The notes: a model not told the origin generated them from the letters alone. Positions 26,234 through 36,975 are shown, counted from the first letter of the stretch. The stretch is DNA of 64,000 nt from Zunongwangia atlantica 22II14-10F7 (GCF_002094855.1 NZ_ARYN01000008.1:167361-231360), one strand, 5' to 3'. Numbers and translations are program-made.

Positions 26234-26538
26234 ATATTAATTCCTACAGGTAAAAGATCTTTGTATTTTCTGCGGTTTCGCCGCATAAATTTGGCAATAT
26301 CGGGATGCGTTGGCATTACTCTAAAATTAGTATTTTCTTTAATTTCAGCTAAAACGGCCTCGATAAATTTGTTGGTAGTTTCTTCATCCTCTACCTCTTT
26401 GGGCATTCTTAGTTTAGTAAGAAAAATTTTGCGCTCCTGGTCGGCATACTCAATAATGGCTAATTCGCCATTTAGCGTAGTTTCGAATTGTCTTAAAAAT
26501 TCATTGTTGGTAATTTTAAAATCCTCTTCATTCATCAT
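26230..26538 (-). CDS. small GNAT-like N-acetyltransferase (YjdJ type)
   Basis: A small protein of about 102 residues related to the minimal Gcn5-related family (PF14542-like). It has FLRQFETTLNGELAIIEYA, LTKLRMPKEVEDEETTNKFIEAVLAEI and VMPTHPDIAKFMRRNRRKYKDLLP, which match the family pattern of strand, acetyl-CoA loop and terminal helix. The acetyl-CoA loop, normally PxxxxGxGxG, is degenerate here (MPKEVEDEETTNK), so activity is uncertain. A TTG nine codons upstream is possible, but the ATG at 26538 is preferred. Its TAA overlaps the TAA of mtaB on the opposite strand (shared TTAA). Confidence 0.72.
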   Translation of the reverse strand: MMNEEDFKITNNEFLRQFETTLNGELAIIEYADQERKIFLTKLRMPKEVEDEETTNKFIEAVLAEIKENTNFRVMPTHPDIAKFMRRNRRKYKDLLPVGINI

Positions 26539-26599
26539 ATAAATATTTAAGTCTGAATTCGGCAAATCGTAGGTTTACCGAATTCAGAAAGTGTTATTC

Positions 26600-27316
26600 T
26601 TACTCCATTGGTACTTCAATAAGTAGTATTTTACTTTCTTTGCTGAAGGAAACTTCAAAAGATGTAACTTCAGAAATTCCCATAGCATCTCTTTTGTTTA
26701 GCTTTTCGCCGTCGATGCTGGCTTCACCTTCAATCAAAAAAGCATAAACACCACTGTTTTTTCCTTTTATAGTATAATCAAAATTTGTGCCTTCTTCAAA
26801 ATTACCAAGAGATAGATAAGCTTGCTGATGGATCCAAAGCGCATTTTCAAAATCATTTCCTTTAGGCCCAACAACGGTTACCAGTTTATTAGGGCTTAAT
26901 AATTCTGAAAAGTTTTTTTGATCATATCTTGGTTCTACATTTTCTTTTTCAGGAAAAATCCAGATCTGTAAAAGATTAAGAGTTTCAGAATGATTTGGGT
27001 TAAATTCGCTATGCTCTACACCAGTACCGGCACTCATTACCTGTACTTCACCCGCATTAATTGTTGAAGCATTTCCCATAGAATCTTTGTGCGCAATGGC
27101 ACCTTGTAGCGGGATGCTAATAATTTCCATATTTTGGTGAGGATGCGTTCCAAAACCCATTCCGCCTTTTACAAGATCATCATTTAAAACTCTTAATAGT
27201 CCAAAATGAACATTATTAGGATTAAAATAATTTGCGAAGCTAAAAGAATAGCGGGCATTAAGCCACCCAAAATCTGCCTTTCCTCTTAAATCTGCTGGAT
27301 AAATTGTCTTTTTCAT
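26600..27316 (-). CDS. pirin family protein
   Basis: A 238-residue bicupin. The N-terminal cupin holds the metal-ligand pattern FGTHPHQNMEIISIPLQGAIAHKDSMGN and HSEFNPNHSETLNLLQIWI, as in pirin/YhhW quercetinase-like proteins. The second cupin (FDYTIKGKNSGVYAFLIEGEASIDGEKLNKRDAMGIS) lacks the metal ligands, as usual. Some family members have quercetin 2,3-dioxygenase activity; the cellular role is often a redox-dependent regulator and remains unclear here. Monocistronic by position. Confidence 0.93.
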   Translation of the reverse strand: MKKTIYPADLRGKADFGWLNARYSFSFANYFNPNNVHFGLLRVLNDDLVKGGMGFGTHPHQNMEIISIPLQGAIAHKDSMGNASTINAGEVQVMSAGTGVEHSEFNPNHSETLNLLQIWIFPEKENVEPRYDQKNFSELLSPNKLVTVVGPKGNDFENALWIHQQAYLSLGNFEEGTNFDYTIKGKNSGVYAFLIEGEASIDGEKLNKRDAMGISEVTSFEVSFSKESKILLIEVPME

Positions 27317-27431
27317 TTTTCTTTTTCTTTTATGTAAGCCAATAATTAAATCTTATTTTTGAAAGTAAACTTTCTCTAGGCAATCTTGATAGAGGTTAAC
27401 CTAGATGTTATTTTATTTTGCTGTATTCCTA

Positions 27432-27449
27432 TCCCGATAGCTATTGGGA
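27432..27449. repeat. near-perfect palindrome TCCCGATAGCTATTGGGA
   Basis: An 18-bp inverted repeat with one G/T wobble, upstream of the alpha/beta hydrolase gene. Elements of the form CCCGATAGCTATCGGG are common dispersed intergenic palindromes in flavobacteria; no function is known to me. Confidence 0.6.
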
Positions 27450-27468
27450 CTGGAACTTAATATTTAAT

Positions 27469-27481
27469 CTCGATTATCGAG
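27469..27481. promoter_or_regulatory. 13-bp palindrome CTCGATTATCGAG upstream of hydrolase gene
   Basis: CTCGAT-T-ATCGAG is a perfect palindrome about 43 bp before the hydrolase ATG. Position and symmetry suggest an operator; the binding protein is unknown. Confidence 0.35.
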
Positions 27482-27523
27482 TAAAATTACAATTTTTAAG
27501 GCTGCTTTTGGTCTTTTACTAAC

Positions 27524-28237
27524 ATGAGTGATAGCGCTAAACAATTGATTCACGTATACTTTATGCCAGGAATGGCGGCCAATCCATCGATCTTTGAGTT
27601 TATCGAGCTGCCCGAAGATCAATTTAAAATTCATTGGTTAAAATGGCTAATTCCGGCTCATAACGAAAGTATAAAGGATTATTCTAAGCGAATAATTGAA
27701 AATATTCATCATGATAATATAGTTTTAATTGGCGTTTCTTTTGGCGGAGTTATTGTGCAGGAAATAGCAAAATATATAAAAGTGCAGCGATTAATAATTA
27801 TTTCTAGCATTAAATGCCGGGACGAGCTGCCTAAAAAGATGAAGTTTGCCAGCAAAACAGGTATTTATAAGTTATTGCCAATTGGTTTGCTAGATTATAT
27901 AGATCATTTAGAAAAGGTAGCGGTAAACGATTATCTTAAAAAAAGAGCAAAATTATATCGACAGTATTTGTCGGTTCGTGATAAATATTATCTTTCGTGG
28001 GCTATTCAGAATATGGTAAATTGGGATTGTACTACGGTAAATCCAGAGATTATTCATATCCATGGAGATAAGGATATTGTTTTTCCTATTAAATATATAA
28101 CAGATGCTATCGTTGTAAAAGGAGGAACGCACGTAATGATCATTAATAGATTTAGGTGGTTTAATAAATATCTGCCAGATTTAATTCTGAAAGGAAGAAA
28201 AGTAATAGAAAATAATCCGAAAATTATTAAAATATAA
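27524..28237 (+). CDS. alpha/beta hydrolase
   Basis: A 237-residue cytoplasmic alpha/beta-hydrolase fold protein. The nucleophile elbow is GVSFGG with Ser72, the acid is in IHIHGDKDIVFP, and the base is the His in KGGTHVMI, a complete triad. There is no signal peptide. The substrate is unknown. The lytic transglycosylase gene starts one base after its stop codon, so the two are co-transcribed; a link with the cell wall is possible but not shown. Confidence 0.85.
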   Translation: MSDSAKQLIHVYFMPGMAANPSIFEFIELPEDQFKIHWLKWLIPAHNESIKDYSKRIIENIHHDNIVLIGVSFGGVIVQEIAKYIKVQRLIIISSIKCRDELPKKMKFASKTGIYKLLPIGLLDYIDHLEKVAVNDYLKKRAKLYRQYLSVRDKYYLSWAIQNMVNWDCTTVNPEIIHIHGDKDIVFPIKYITDAIVVKGGTHVMIINRFRWFNKYLPDLILKGRKVIENNPKIIKI

Positions 28238-28238
28238 C

Positions 28239-29204
28239 ATGAAAATCTTAAAAACAGGACTGATAGTAGTAGGAGCCGCGACAGTTTTTTTTGCAATTAC
28301 AGAGGCGGTACAAAGTCCAGATATACAGGAAGAACATAAAGAAGTGTATCAGGAGACGTTCGATAAAAATGTGGCTAAAGTTTATACAATTAAAGCATTA
28401 AGTATTCCTGATAATATCAATTTTGCAGGAGAGTCTGTTCCGCTTACAGATCCCGATATTCATGAACGTTTGGATCGTGAATTATTAGTTAACACGTATT
28501 GGCAATCTAATGCTTTGTTATTAATGAAAAGGGCTAATAAATATTTTCCTATAATCGAGCCTATTTTAAAAGAAGAAGGTGTGCCCGATGATTTTAAATA
28601 TTTGGCTGTTATTGAAAGCGGATTAACACAGGCGGTAAGTCCTGCAAATGCTGTTGGTTTCTGGCAGTTATTAAAAGGAACTGGGCGCGATCTTGGTCTT
28701 GAAATTAATAGTAATGTGGATGAGCGTTATCACATTGAAAAAGCAACAAGAGCTGCATGCCAGTACTTGAAAGAATCTAAAGCAGATTTTGGAAGCTGGA
28801 CATTGGCGGCAGCGGCTTACAATGCGGGTAGGGCAGGTGTAGCAAGACAGCAAGAGCGACAAAAAGTAACCGATTATTATGATTTATTGCTAGGAGAAGA
28901 AACTGGTCGTTATATGTTTAGGATCTTAGCGCTAAAAGAAATCATGTCAAACCCTTACGAATATGGATTCAAGTTTGAAGAATCAGATCTTTATCAGCAT
29001 ATCCCAACAAAAAAAGTAAAAGTTGATACCGTCGTAAACGATTTCCCTGATTTTGCCGCGCAATATGGTATTACTTATAAAATTTTGAAAATTCATAATC
29101 CCTGGTTACGTGAAGCGCACTTAAATAACGCATCAGGTAAAGCATATTATATCGATATTCCTGAAGATGGATATTACACACAGGGATATTCTCAGGTAGA
29201 ATAA
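28239..29204 (+). CDS. lytic transglycosylase (MltD-like)
   Basis: A 321-residue exported muramidase-like enzyme cleaving peptidoglycan with formation of 1,6-anhydroMurNAc. An N-terminal hydrophobic segment (about 4-22) is a signal anchor. The SLT domain contains YLAVIESGLTQAVSP with catalytic Glu126, then GFWQLLKGTGRDLGL and AAAAYNAGRAGV, all family signatures. No LysM repeat is present, which makes it shorter than E. coli MltD. Second gene of a unit with the hydrolase, followed by a strong terminator. Confidence 0.92.
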   Translation: MKILKTGLIVVGAATVFFAITEAVQSPDIQEEHKEVYQETFDKNVAKVYTIKALSIPDNINFAGESVPLTDPDIHERLDRELLVNTYWQSNALLLMKRANKYFPIIEPILKEEGVPDDFKYLAVIESGLTQAVSPANAVGFWQLLKGTGRDLGLEINSNVDERYHIEKATRAACQYLKESKADFGSWTLAAAAYNAGRAGVARQQERQKVTDYYDLLLGEETGRYMFRILALKEIMSNPYEYGFKFEESDLYQHIPTKKVKVDTVVNDFPDFAAQYGITYKILKIHNPWLREAHLNNASGKAYYIDIPEDGYYTQGYSQVE

Positions 29205-29222
29205 AATGGAATATATAAAACC

Positions 29223-29251
29223 AAAAAAGGGCGTTTTAAACGCCCTTTTTT
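29223..29251. terminator. bidirectional terminator
   Basis: AAAAAAGGGCGT and ACGCCCTTTTTT form a 12-bp stem around a five-base loop between the converging transglycosylase and thioredoxin-like genes. On the minus strand it directly abuts the stop codon. Confidence 0.9.
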
Positions 29252-29981
29252 AGTTTTTCTCTTTAGCAACTAATCTGGATTTTGAAAAAGTACCTTCATC
29301 TTTAATAAGATATGCTGCTATGCCTGTATCAATTTGATTGAAGTTTTTCTTTAATGCGTTTTCAATCGGAGTTCCATAAGCCACTGCCGTATAGCGTGTG
29401 ATATCCATTATTTTCTTATCCTCGTTAATAAGAAAGCAGGTGGGAAGTCCTAACGAATGTTTTAATTGTTTTACGATGTAGGGCGATTTATTTTGAGTCT
29501 CGTCAACATATACGATTTTTACAGCTTTATTAAAGTCTTTAGAAACTTTTTTTACTTTATCCCTGGTATCCCAAAACAACACAATAACCTGAATTTGATC
29601 TCTGTATTTTTTGGCAATATCGTTTATAGCAGGAATCGCACCTTTGCCGGGGATGCACCAGGAGGCATAAGTAATTAGATAAATCGATTTGTTGAAATCG
29701 TAAAGATTAATTTCTTTTCTGTTCAGATCATTAAACTGAAAATTGTCAATATAAGATCCTGCCAGGTGGTTCACCGTTAAAGAATCGAATAAACGCTGGC
29801 CTTCTTTATAATTTCTCTGTCTAAAAGCAAAGTCTGCTTTCTCGTTATAATCGGCTAAATGTAGGGCTAAAGCTTCAGTAAAGAGCAATTTATCTTTTTT
29901 GATAGTGTCGGTTTCCTGAGCAGAAACTAGTGACACGTTTAAAGACAGAAAAATCAATATAGCACATATAAACTGCTTCAT
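29250..29981 (-). CDS. thioredoxin-like exported protein lacking the resolving cysteine
   Basis: A 243-residue exported protein (signal peptide MKQFICAILIFLSLNVSLVSAQ) with a TlpA/thioredoxin fold. FNKSIYLITYASWCIPGKGAIPAINDIAKKY corresponds to the active-site helix, but the usual WCxxC reads WCIPG: Cys109 is present and the second cysteine is glycine. The cis-proline region appears as GLPTCFLIN. A classical dithiol-disulfide cycle is therefore not possible through this motif; a monothiol or non-redox role is likely. It is monocistronic. Confidence 0.78.
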   Translation of the reverse strand: MKQFICAILIFLSLNVSLVSAQETDTIKKDKLLFTEALALHLADYNEKADFAFRQRNYKEGQRLFDSLTVNHLAGSYIDNFQFNDLNRKEINLYDFNKSIYLITYASWCIPGKGAIPAINDIAKKYRDQIQVIVLFWDTRDKVKKVSKDFNKAVKIVYVDETQNKSPYIVKQLKHSLGLPTCFLINEDKKIMDITRYTAVAYGTPIENALKKNFNQIDTGIAAYLIKDEGTFSKSRLVAKEKN

Positions 29982-30045
29982 TGAAGTTTAGACTGTAATT
30001 AATTGTACCCCAAAGATAAACAATATCAAGTGCAATGCGAAAAAA

Positions 30046-30076
30046 TATCGACTAAGAACCTAATTATTAGTCGATA
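30046..30076 (-). terminator. terminator after TPR membrane protein gene
   Basis: TATCGACTAA (30046-30055) and TTAGTCGATA (30067-30076) form a perfect 10-bp stem. Read on the minus strand it is followed by TTTTTT. Confidence 0.75.
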
Positions 30077-30114
30077 CGTCACGAAGTTATTAATTGAAAA
30101 TAGAGATTTACAGC

Positions 30115-30630
30115 TTAGATTTTTTTCATTTGCTGTTTCATCATTCTAATTTGATCGGTAAGCATACCGTGCTTATCAAGTTTTTTAGCTTCAGCAAGAA
30201 GATTGGTGGCTTCGCGTTTCCTTCTTTTGGTCATAGCTATACCTGCAAGATTCAATTTTGCCATAGCCAAATCGTGATCCATAGAAAGCCCAAGTTTAAT
30301 TGCCTTTTTGAAATGTTTTTCGGCCTGGGTAATATTTGTTTGAGAAACCATTAGCCCATGTAAATACCAATAATAACCTTGTTGCTTTTTGGTAAGTGCG
30401 CCTTCTGGATTCTTTATTTTATCCAGCCATTTTTTAGCACCCGGAAAATCCTGTTTTCTTAAGCGTAAAAAAGCCAGAAGAATAATTTCGTTCTTAAAAT
30501 ATAAAAATACAAAGATTCCTGCTAAAAGTATAAGCATAATACCATTGCCAATGTATCCTTCGATAAATTGCCAAACGGCTGCCGCTAAAACTAATCCCGC
30601 TAAAACTAACTTTATATTTTTATTGAACAT
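30115..30630 (-). CDS. membrane protein with TPR-like helices
   Basis: A 171-residue protein with two N-terminal transmembrane helices (about 6-24 and 28-45) followed by a soluble helical part with TPR-like pairs: GYYWYLHGLMVSQTNITQAEKHFKKAIKLGL and DLAMAKLNLAGIAMTKRRKREATNLLAEAKKL. The N-terminal part resembles the DUF2892-like proteins often annotated beside rpmH in flavobacteria. The function is unknown. It is transcribed divergently from rpmH. Confidence 0.68.
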   Translation of the reverse strand: MFNKNIKLVLAGLVLAAAVWQFIEGYIGNGIMLILLAGIFVFLYFKNEIILLAFLRLRKQDFPGAKKWLDKIKNPEGALTKKQQGYYWYLHGLMVSQTNITQAEKHFKKAIKLGLSMDHDLAMAKLNLAGIAMTKRRKREATNLLAEAKKLDKHGMLTDQIRMMKQQMKKI

Positions 30631-30694
30631 AGTCTATATGATTTTTGAGCCGCCAAAGGTAATAAAAAGATTTAAAAATAATTTAATTTTCTAT

Positions 30695-30724
30695 TTGGAA
30701 GAGTTAAAAAGCTTTGTATATTTG
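30695..30724 (+). promoter_or_regulatory. promoter of rpmH
   Basis: TTG (30695-30697), a 19-base spacer and TATATTTG (30717-30724), the same spacing as the rpmE2 promoter and a full match to the Bacteroidota consensus. Leader of about 55 bases. Confidence 0.75.
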
Positions 30725-30784
30725 CACGCAGTTTTAAAAAGAGCAATTAAAAAAGATTTCACAGAAGTTTAAAGATACAGTAAA

Positions 30785-30943
30785 ATGAAAAGAACGTTTC
30801 AACCATCTAAGAGAAAAAGAAAAAACAAGCACGGATTTAGAGAGCGTATGGCTAGTGTGAACGGTAGAAAGGTGCTTGCTAGAAGAAGAGCAAAAGGAAG
30901 AAAGAAATTATCTGTATCTTCTGAAAACAGACATAAACACTAA
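30785..30943 (+). CDS. rpmH: 50S ribosomal protein L34
   Basis: A 52-residue, very basic ribosomal protein. The sequence [18 protein letters not shown], then [24 protein letters not shown], is the invariant L34 pattern, with a short flavobacterial extension [10 protein letters not shown]. It is expressed from its own promoter and followed by a terminator. The usual neighbours dnaA and rnpA are not next to it here. Confidence 0.97.
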   Translation: MKRTFQPSKRKRKNKHGFRERMASVNGRKVLARRRAKGRKKLSVSSENRHKH

Positions 30944-30967
30944 TGATAGTTAGTGATTTTAAATATT

Positions 30968-31000
30968 AAAGGTGTTACTTTTTAGGTAACGCCTTTTTTT
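30968..31000 (+). terminator. terminator after rpmH
   Basis: GGTGTTAC (30971-30978) pairs with GTAACGCC (30986-30993), with one G-T pair, and is followed by seven Ts. Confidence 0.85.
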
Positions 31001-31046
31001 ATATCTAATAGCTTCTTACATTTATACCACCACAACACAATTTAAA

Positions 31047-33899
<2,853 letters not shown>

Positions 33900-33921
33900 T
33901 GATAGTTTAGTTCATATCTCT

Positions 33922-33976
33922 AAAATCCTCTGTAATTTTAGGTTCTTTGAAACCGAATCTTACAGGGGATTTTTTT
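33922..33976 (+). terminator. terminator after carB
   Basis: AAAATCCTCTGTAA (33922-33935) pairs with TTACAGGGGATTTT (33960-33973), with one G-T pair, and leads into a T-run. A short copy of the intergenic repeat begins in this T-run. Confidence 0.8.
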
Positions 33977-34030
33977 ATTGGAACGGCCAAAGGGTATATT
34001 ACGGCTAGGCTTGCCTCGAGGTAGTTTACT
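33974..34030 (-). repeat. dispersed intergenic repeat, short form (copy C)
   Basis: The minus strand reads AGTAAACTACCTCGAGGCAA, then GCCTAGCCGTAATATACCC, then TTTGGCCGTTCCAATAAA. It matches the two ends of the long copies A and B with the central part of about 50 bp missing. It lies between carB and the DUF423 gene. Confidence 0.75.
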
Positions 34031-34095
34031 TTGAAAAAATTTTAATGCTGAATTTATCCTGAAATTCGATAAAAACAGAATCAATTTTATAAAGA

Positions 34096-34500
34096 ATGAA
34101 AGAGCTTTTTTTAATTATAGGAGGTGTTTACGGAACTTTAGCAGTAATATTTGGTGCTTTTGGAGCTCACGCTTTAAAAAAGAAATTATCTGAAGACCAG
34201 CAGAAAAGTTTTGAAACCGGAGTGCGCTACCAAATGTATCACGCTTTAATTCTTATTATTTCAGCAATTGCATTTCCGTTTAGGGAAGTTTCTCAGCAAC
34301 TAACAGCCTGGTGTTTTGTAATTGGCGTTTTACTCTTTTCTTTCAGTATTTATGGATTAATTTTAAGTGACGCAGCAGGAAAGAAACTACGCTTTTTAGG
34401 TCCTGTGACGCCGCTTGGCGGACTTATCCTAATCATTGGGTGGATCTTGTTTACGATCAATATAGCTGAAATTGCCAACTATTTAAATCCTGCGCAATAA
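34096..34500 (+). CDS. DUF423 membrane protein
   Basis: A 134-residue protein with four predicted transmembrane helices. The segment VIFGAFGAHALKKKLSEDQQKSFETGVRYQMYHALIL is the DUF423 (YwdK/YgdD-like) signature. The function is unknown. It converges with a lipoprotein gene whose stop lies 9 bp away. Confidence 0.9.
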   Translation: MKELFLIIGGVYGTLAVIFGAFGAHALKKKLSEDQQKSFETGVRYQMYHALILIISAIAFPFREVSQQLTAWCFVIGVLLFSFSIYGLILSDAAGKKLRFLGPVTPLGGLILIIGWILFTINIAEIANYLNPAQ

Positions 34501-34509
34501 AAATTCCGT

Positions 34510-34971
34510 TTAATTTACACCGCAATTTGTGCGAGTTAAAGCAAAGTCTTCGTTAAATTTATAACTCTTGCTATCTTCAGTGAGATAACCTTCAACTAGT
34601 TGATTTTCTTTTTGTAGAAACATCACTTGTCTAACCGAGGTTTTGCCTTCGCTCATAAACTCATAATCGGCAAAGAGCGTATCACCCTTCATTTCTCCTG
34701 AAATTTCACCTCTATTTATATCTTTTTCTTTCAGCATATAAATAAGACTTCCAGAAATATTTTTATCTAATTTCTCGATATTAAGACTAATCGTATCGGT
34801 TTCTGAAGCGTATAAATAGCACATCATAACAGGAATTTCTTCTTCTTCCTCTTCATATTGCTGTTGAGCTTCAACCAAAGTTTCAGAATCTTTAGTATCC
34901 TGATTTTCGTTGTTTTTGCAGGATATTATTAAAATTCCGCTTAAGCCAAGAGTGAGTAGTCGAATTTTCAT
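34510..34971 (-). CDS. lipoprotein with Glu-rich linker, function unknown
   Basis: A 153-residue predicted lipoprotein. The signal peptide MKIRLLTLGLSGILIISC ends at Cys18; then a Gln/Glu-rich tether (QQQYEEEEEE) leads to a small beta-rich domain (SLNIEKLDKNISGSLIYMLKEKD, GEISGEMKGDTLFADYEF, MFLQKENQLVEGYL). This pattern of a strand, then SGxxxGDTLxxxYxF, recurs in many Bacteroidota lipoproteins. No function is assigned. Confidence 0.7.
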   Translation of the reverse strand: MKIRLLTLGLSGILIISCKNNENQDTKDSETLVEAQQQYEEEEEEIPVMMCYLYASETDTISLNIEKLDKNISGSLIYMLKEKDINRGEISGEMKGDTLFADYEFMSEGKTSVRQVMFLQKENQLVEGYLTEDSKSYKFNEDFALTRTNCGVN

Positions 34972-35030
34972 GTCTTAATTTTTTATAAAGGTAATTGGTC
35001 TTTCAATAAACGCCAATGGCTTAACAAAAT

Positions 35031-35086
35031 TTTATTGGCAGCGCCAAAAGCTAAAATATCCTGAGGCTTGCCTTGAGGTAGTTTAT
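35031..35086 (-). repeat. dispersed intergenic repeat, short form (copy D)
   Basis: The minus strand reads ATAAACTACCTCAAGGCAA, then GCCTCAGGATATTTTAGC, then TTTTGGCGCTGCCAATAAA. Both hairpin parts are kept: CCTCAAGGCAAGCCTCAGG-like and TTGGC-GCT-GCCAA. It sits directly downstream of the symporter gene, in the same relation to the gene end as copies A and B. Confidence 0.7.
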
Positions 35087-35098
35087 TAGATATTAAGT

Positions 35099-36055
35099 TT
35101 AAGCAATTTCAGGATCTCTTTTTCTATATTTTTCAGCAAAATAGGCAATCAAAATTAGCTGTGAAGAGTGAAAAAGCATGATTGGGAGTAATAATAAACC
35201 GGTATTAGCCGAATTTCCGAAGATTACCTTCACCATAACAGAGCCATGTACAAGGGATTTCTTTGTACCGCAAAACTGAGCGGTTATTTTATCTTCAATG
35301 GGGAGTTTAAGTAAGTTACTGACTAATGCCGTAAGGTAATACACTACAAAAAACAGTACTAAAACGCCCAATATTAGCAATAAGAATCCGCTTAAATCTA
35401 TGGTGTCGAATAAATTTGAAGTAAACGTATTGCTAAAACTGCTATAAACGATAATTAGAATAATTCCTTTATCAAAAAGACCCAGTTGCTTGCTATTTTT
35501 CCTGGCCCAATTCCCAAAAAAACGCTGCAAAATAAGTCCGAGTACAAGCGGAGCTAAAATTTGCCATCCTAATTTTAAAAGAACGTCCATAAACTGAAAA
35601 TCGGCACTTTTACCTAAAATTAAACTTAGCCAGATTGGTGTGGCAAAAATTCCTATTAATCCAGATAAACTAGCGTTAAAGATAGCGGTAGGTAAATTTC
35701 CCTTTGCCAGTGCCACCATAACAATAGAAGAACTAACGGTAGACGGCAAAGTTGCCAGAAAGAAAATAGCTGTCCAAAGTTCAGATTCTTTACCTTGGTC
35801 GAACAAAGGTAAATAGGCGAGTGCTAAGAGCGGAAAAACTATGAAAGTGGTAAGTTGTACAATAATGTGAACTTTGTAGTTTAAAAGCCCTAATTTGATC
35901 TCCTGGGGAGCAAGTTTTAATCCGTAGAAAAAAAAGATAAAGCCAATCCCAATATCGGTGATAGTCTTTAAAGGCAATAAATCATTTCCCTGCGGAAGTA
36001 GGTATGCCAAAAGAATAACGCCAAAAAGCGAAATGATAAAACCGTTAATTTTCAC
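35099..36055 (-). CDS. bile acid:sodium symporter family protein (SBF-like)
   Basis: A 318-residue transporter with about nine or ten hydrophobic segments, starting MKINGFIISLFGVILLAYLLPQG and carrying the family stretch FFYGLKLAPQEIKLGL, LPSTVSSSIVMVALAKGNLPTAIFNASLSGLIGIF and FCGTKKSLVHGSVM. It belongs to the SBF-like (YfeH/PF13593) branch, whose substrate is not known. Last gene of a five-gene minus-strand operon; it starts 2 bp after the thioesterase stop codon. Confidence 0.88.
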   Translation of the reverse strand: MKINGFIISLFGVILLAYLLPQGNDLLPLKTITDIGIGFIFFFYGLKLAPQEIKLGLLNYKVHIIVQLTTFIVFPLLALAYLPLFDQGKESELWTAIFFLATLPSTVSSSIVMVALAKGNLPTAIFNASLSGLIGIFATPIWLSLILGKSADFQFMDVLLKLGWQILAPLVLGLILQRFFGNWARKNSKQLGLFDKGIILIIVYSSFSNTFTSNLFDTIDLSGFLLLILGVLVLFFVVYYLTALVSNLLKLPIEDKITAQFCGTKKSLVHGSVMVKVIFGNSANTGLLLLPIMLFHSSQLILIAYFAEKYRKRDPEIA

Positions 36056-36057
36056 AA

Positions 36058-36609
36058 CTAGCGTTCAATAATTACTTTATAATCTTCTAACATGTGCAGA
36101 TAATTTTCTGAAACAAAATCGGTTTCATCAAATTGATTTGCTCTCTTCTTCTTGTAATTTATTCTTTTAATACTTTTTGTGAATCGTCGAATATCGTGAT
36201 CGTTATCCAAAATCAAACCGGGTACTTCTACAGATTTTCCGTTATCATCTTTAGCCACCATGGTGAAATAAGACGAATTACAATGTTTTTTTTCTCCAGT
36301 CTGTATATTTTCGGTTTCTACTCTAATACCAATAACCATCGAGCTTCTACCAACATAATTTACAGAAGCCTTCATGGTTAATAATTCGCCAATTTCTATT
36401 GGTGCTAAAAAATCTACAGTATCTACACTTGCAGTAACGCAATACGTGGCTGAATGTTTAGAAGCACAAGCAAAGGCAATTTGGTCTAAAAGTGATAATA
36501 CGTATCCACCGTGAATTTTTCCGTTAAAGTTTGATCTGTTAGGTAACATAAGTTCAGATATGGTTACCTGTGATTCTTCTACTCGTTTAAATTTTTTTTG
36601 TTCTGTCAT
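36058..36609 (-). CDS. acyl-CoA thioesterase, hotdog fold
   Basis: A 183-residue cytoplasmic acyl-CoA hydrolase of the YciA/BACH type. MLPNRSNFNGKIHGGYVLSLLDQIAFACASKHS contains the hotdog helix with the N-G-x-I-H-G-G pattern and the catalytic Asp/Asn region; VDTVDFLAPIEIGELLTMKASVNYVGRSSMVIGIRVE forms the substrate-binding strands. Its ATG overlaps the stop of the preceding membrane protein gene by 4 bp. Confidence 0.92.
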   Translation of the reverse strand: MTEQKKFKRVEESQVTISELMLPNRSNFNGKIHGGYVLSLLDQIAFACASKHSATYCVTASVDTVDFLAPIEIGELLTMKASVNYVGRSSMVIGIRVETENIQTGEKKHCNSSYFTMVAKDDNGKSVEVPGLILDNDHDIRRFTKSIKRINYKKKRANQFDETDFVSENYLHMLEDYKVIIER

Positions 36610-36974
36610 CTATCTCTAAAATGTGGGGATTTTGCTTCTTCTACGCTGGTGACAAAATATTTGCTGTCACCCCAAAAAAGAAACGTAGCGTAGCGCTCTA
36701 CATAATATAACTTAACGTAGTTACCTTCGTTTTCCTGTAAGGCTTTTACAACGTCTTTATCTTCTTTTAATACTGAAAAACTAAAAATTTGGGCACCGCT
36801 AATTCCCTGGCTAATTTCACCTTCCCAGGTTTTAAAAACAACGCCTTTTTTACTGAATTTTATAAGTTCACCAGTTCGTGTACCTTCACTGTACGTTGCA
36901 AAATAAGCAAAGGCGAAATACAGCAAAAATAAAACGAAAATACCACCAAGAATGTAGTAAAGGACTTTTTTCAT
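36606..36974 (-). CDS. small single-pass membrane protein, function unknown
   Basis: A 122-residue protein with one N-terminal transmembrane helix (YYILGGIFVLFLLYFAFAYFA) and an extracytoplasmic beta-rich domain: GELIKFSKKGVVFKTWEGEI, then FSFSVLKEDKDVVKALQENEGNYVKLYYVER. Conserved in flavobacteria by my recollection; no family name is assigned. It overlaps the thioesterase start by 4 bp and begins one base after the serine hydrolase stop. Confidence 0.7.
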   Translation of the reverse strand: MKKVLYYILGGIFVLFLLYFAFAYFATYSEGTRTGELIKFSKKGVVFKTWEGEISQGISGAQIFSFSVLKEDKDVVKALQENEGNYVKLYYVERYATFLFWGDSKYFVTSVEEAKSPHFRDR

Positions 36975-36975
36975 T

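Noticed and set aside
36606..36974. Annotation as a metabolic enzyme
   Set aside because: The protein has one membrane helix and a small beta domain, with no catalytic motif visible.
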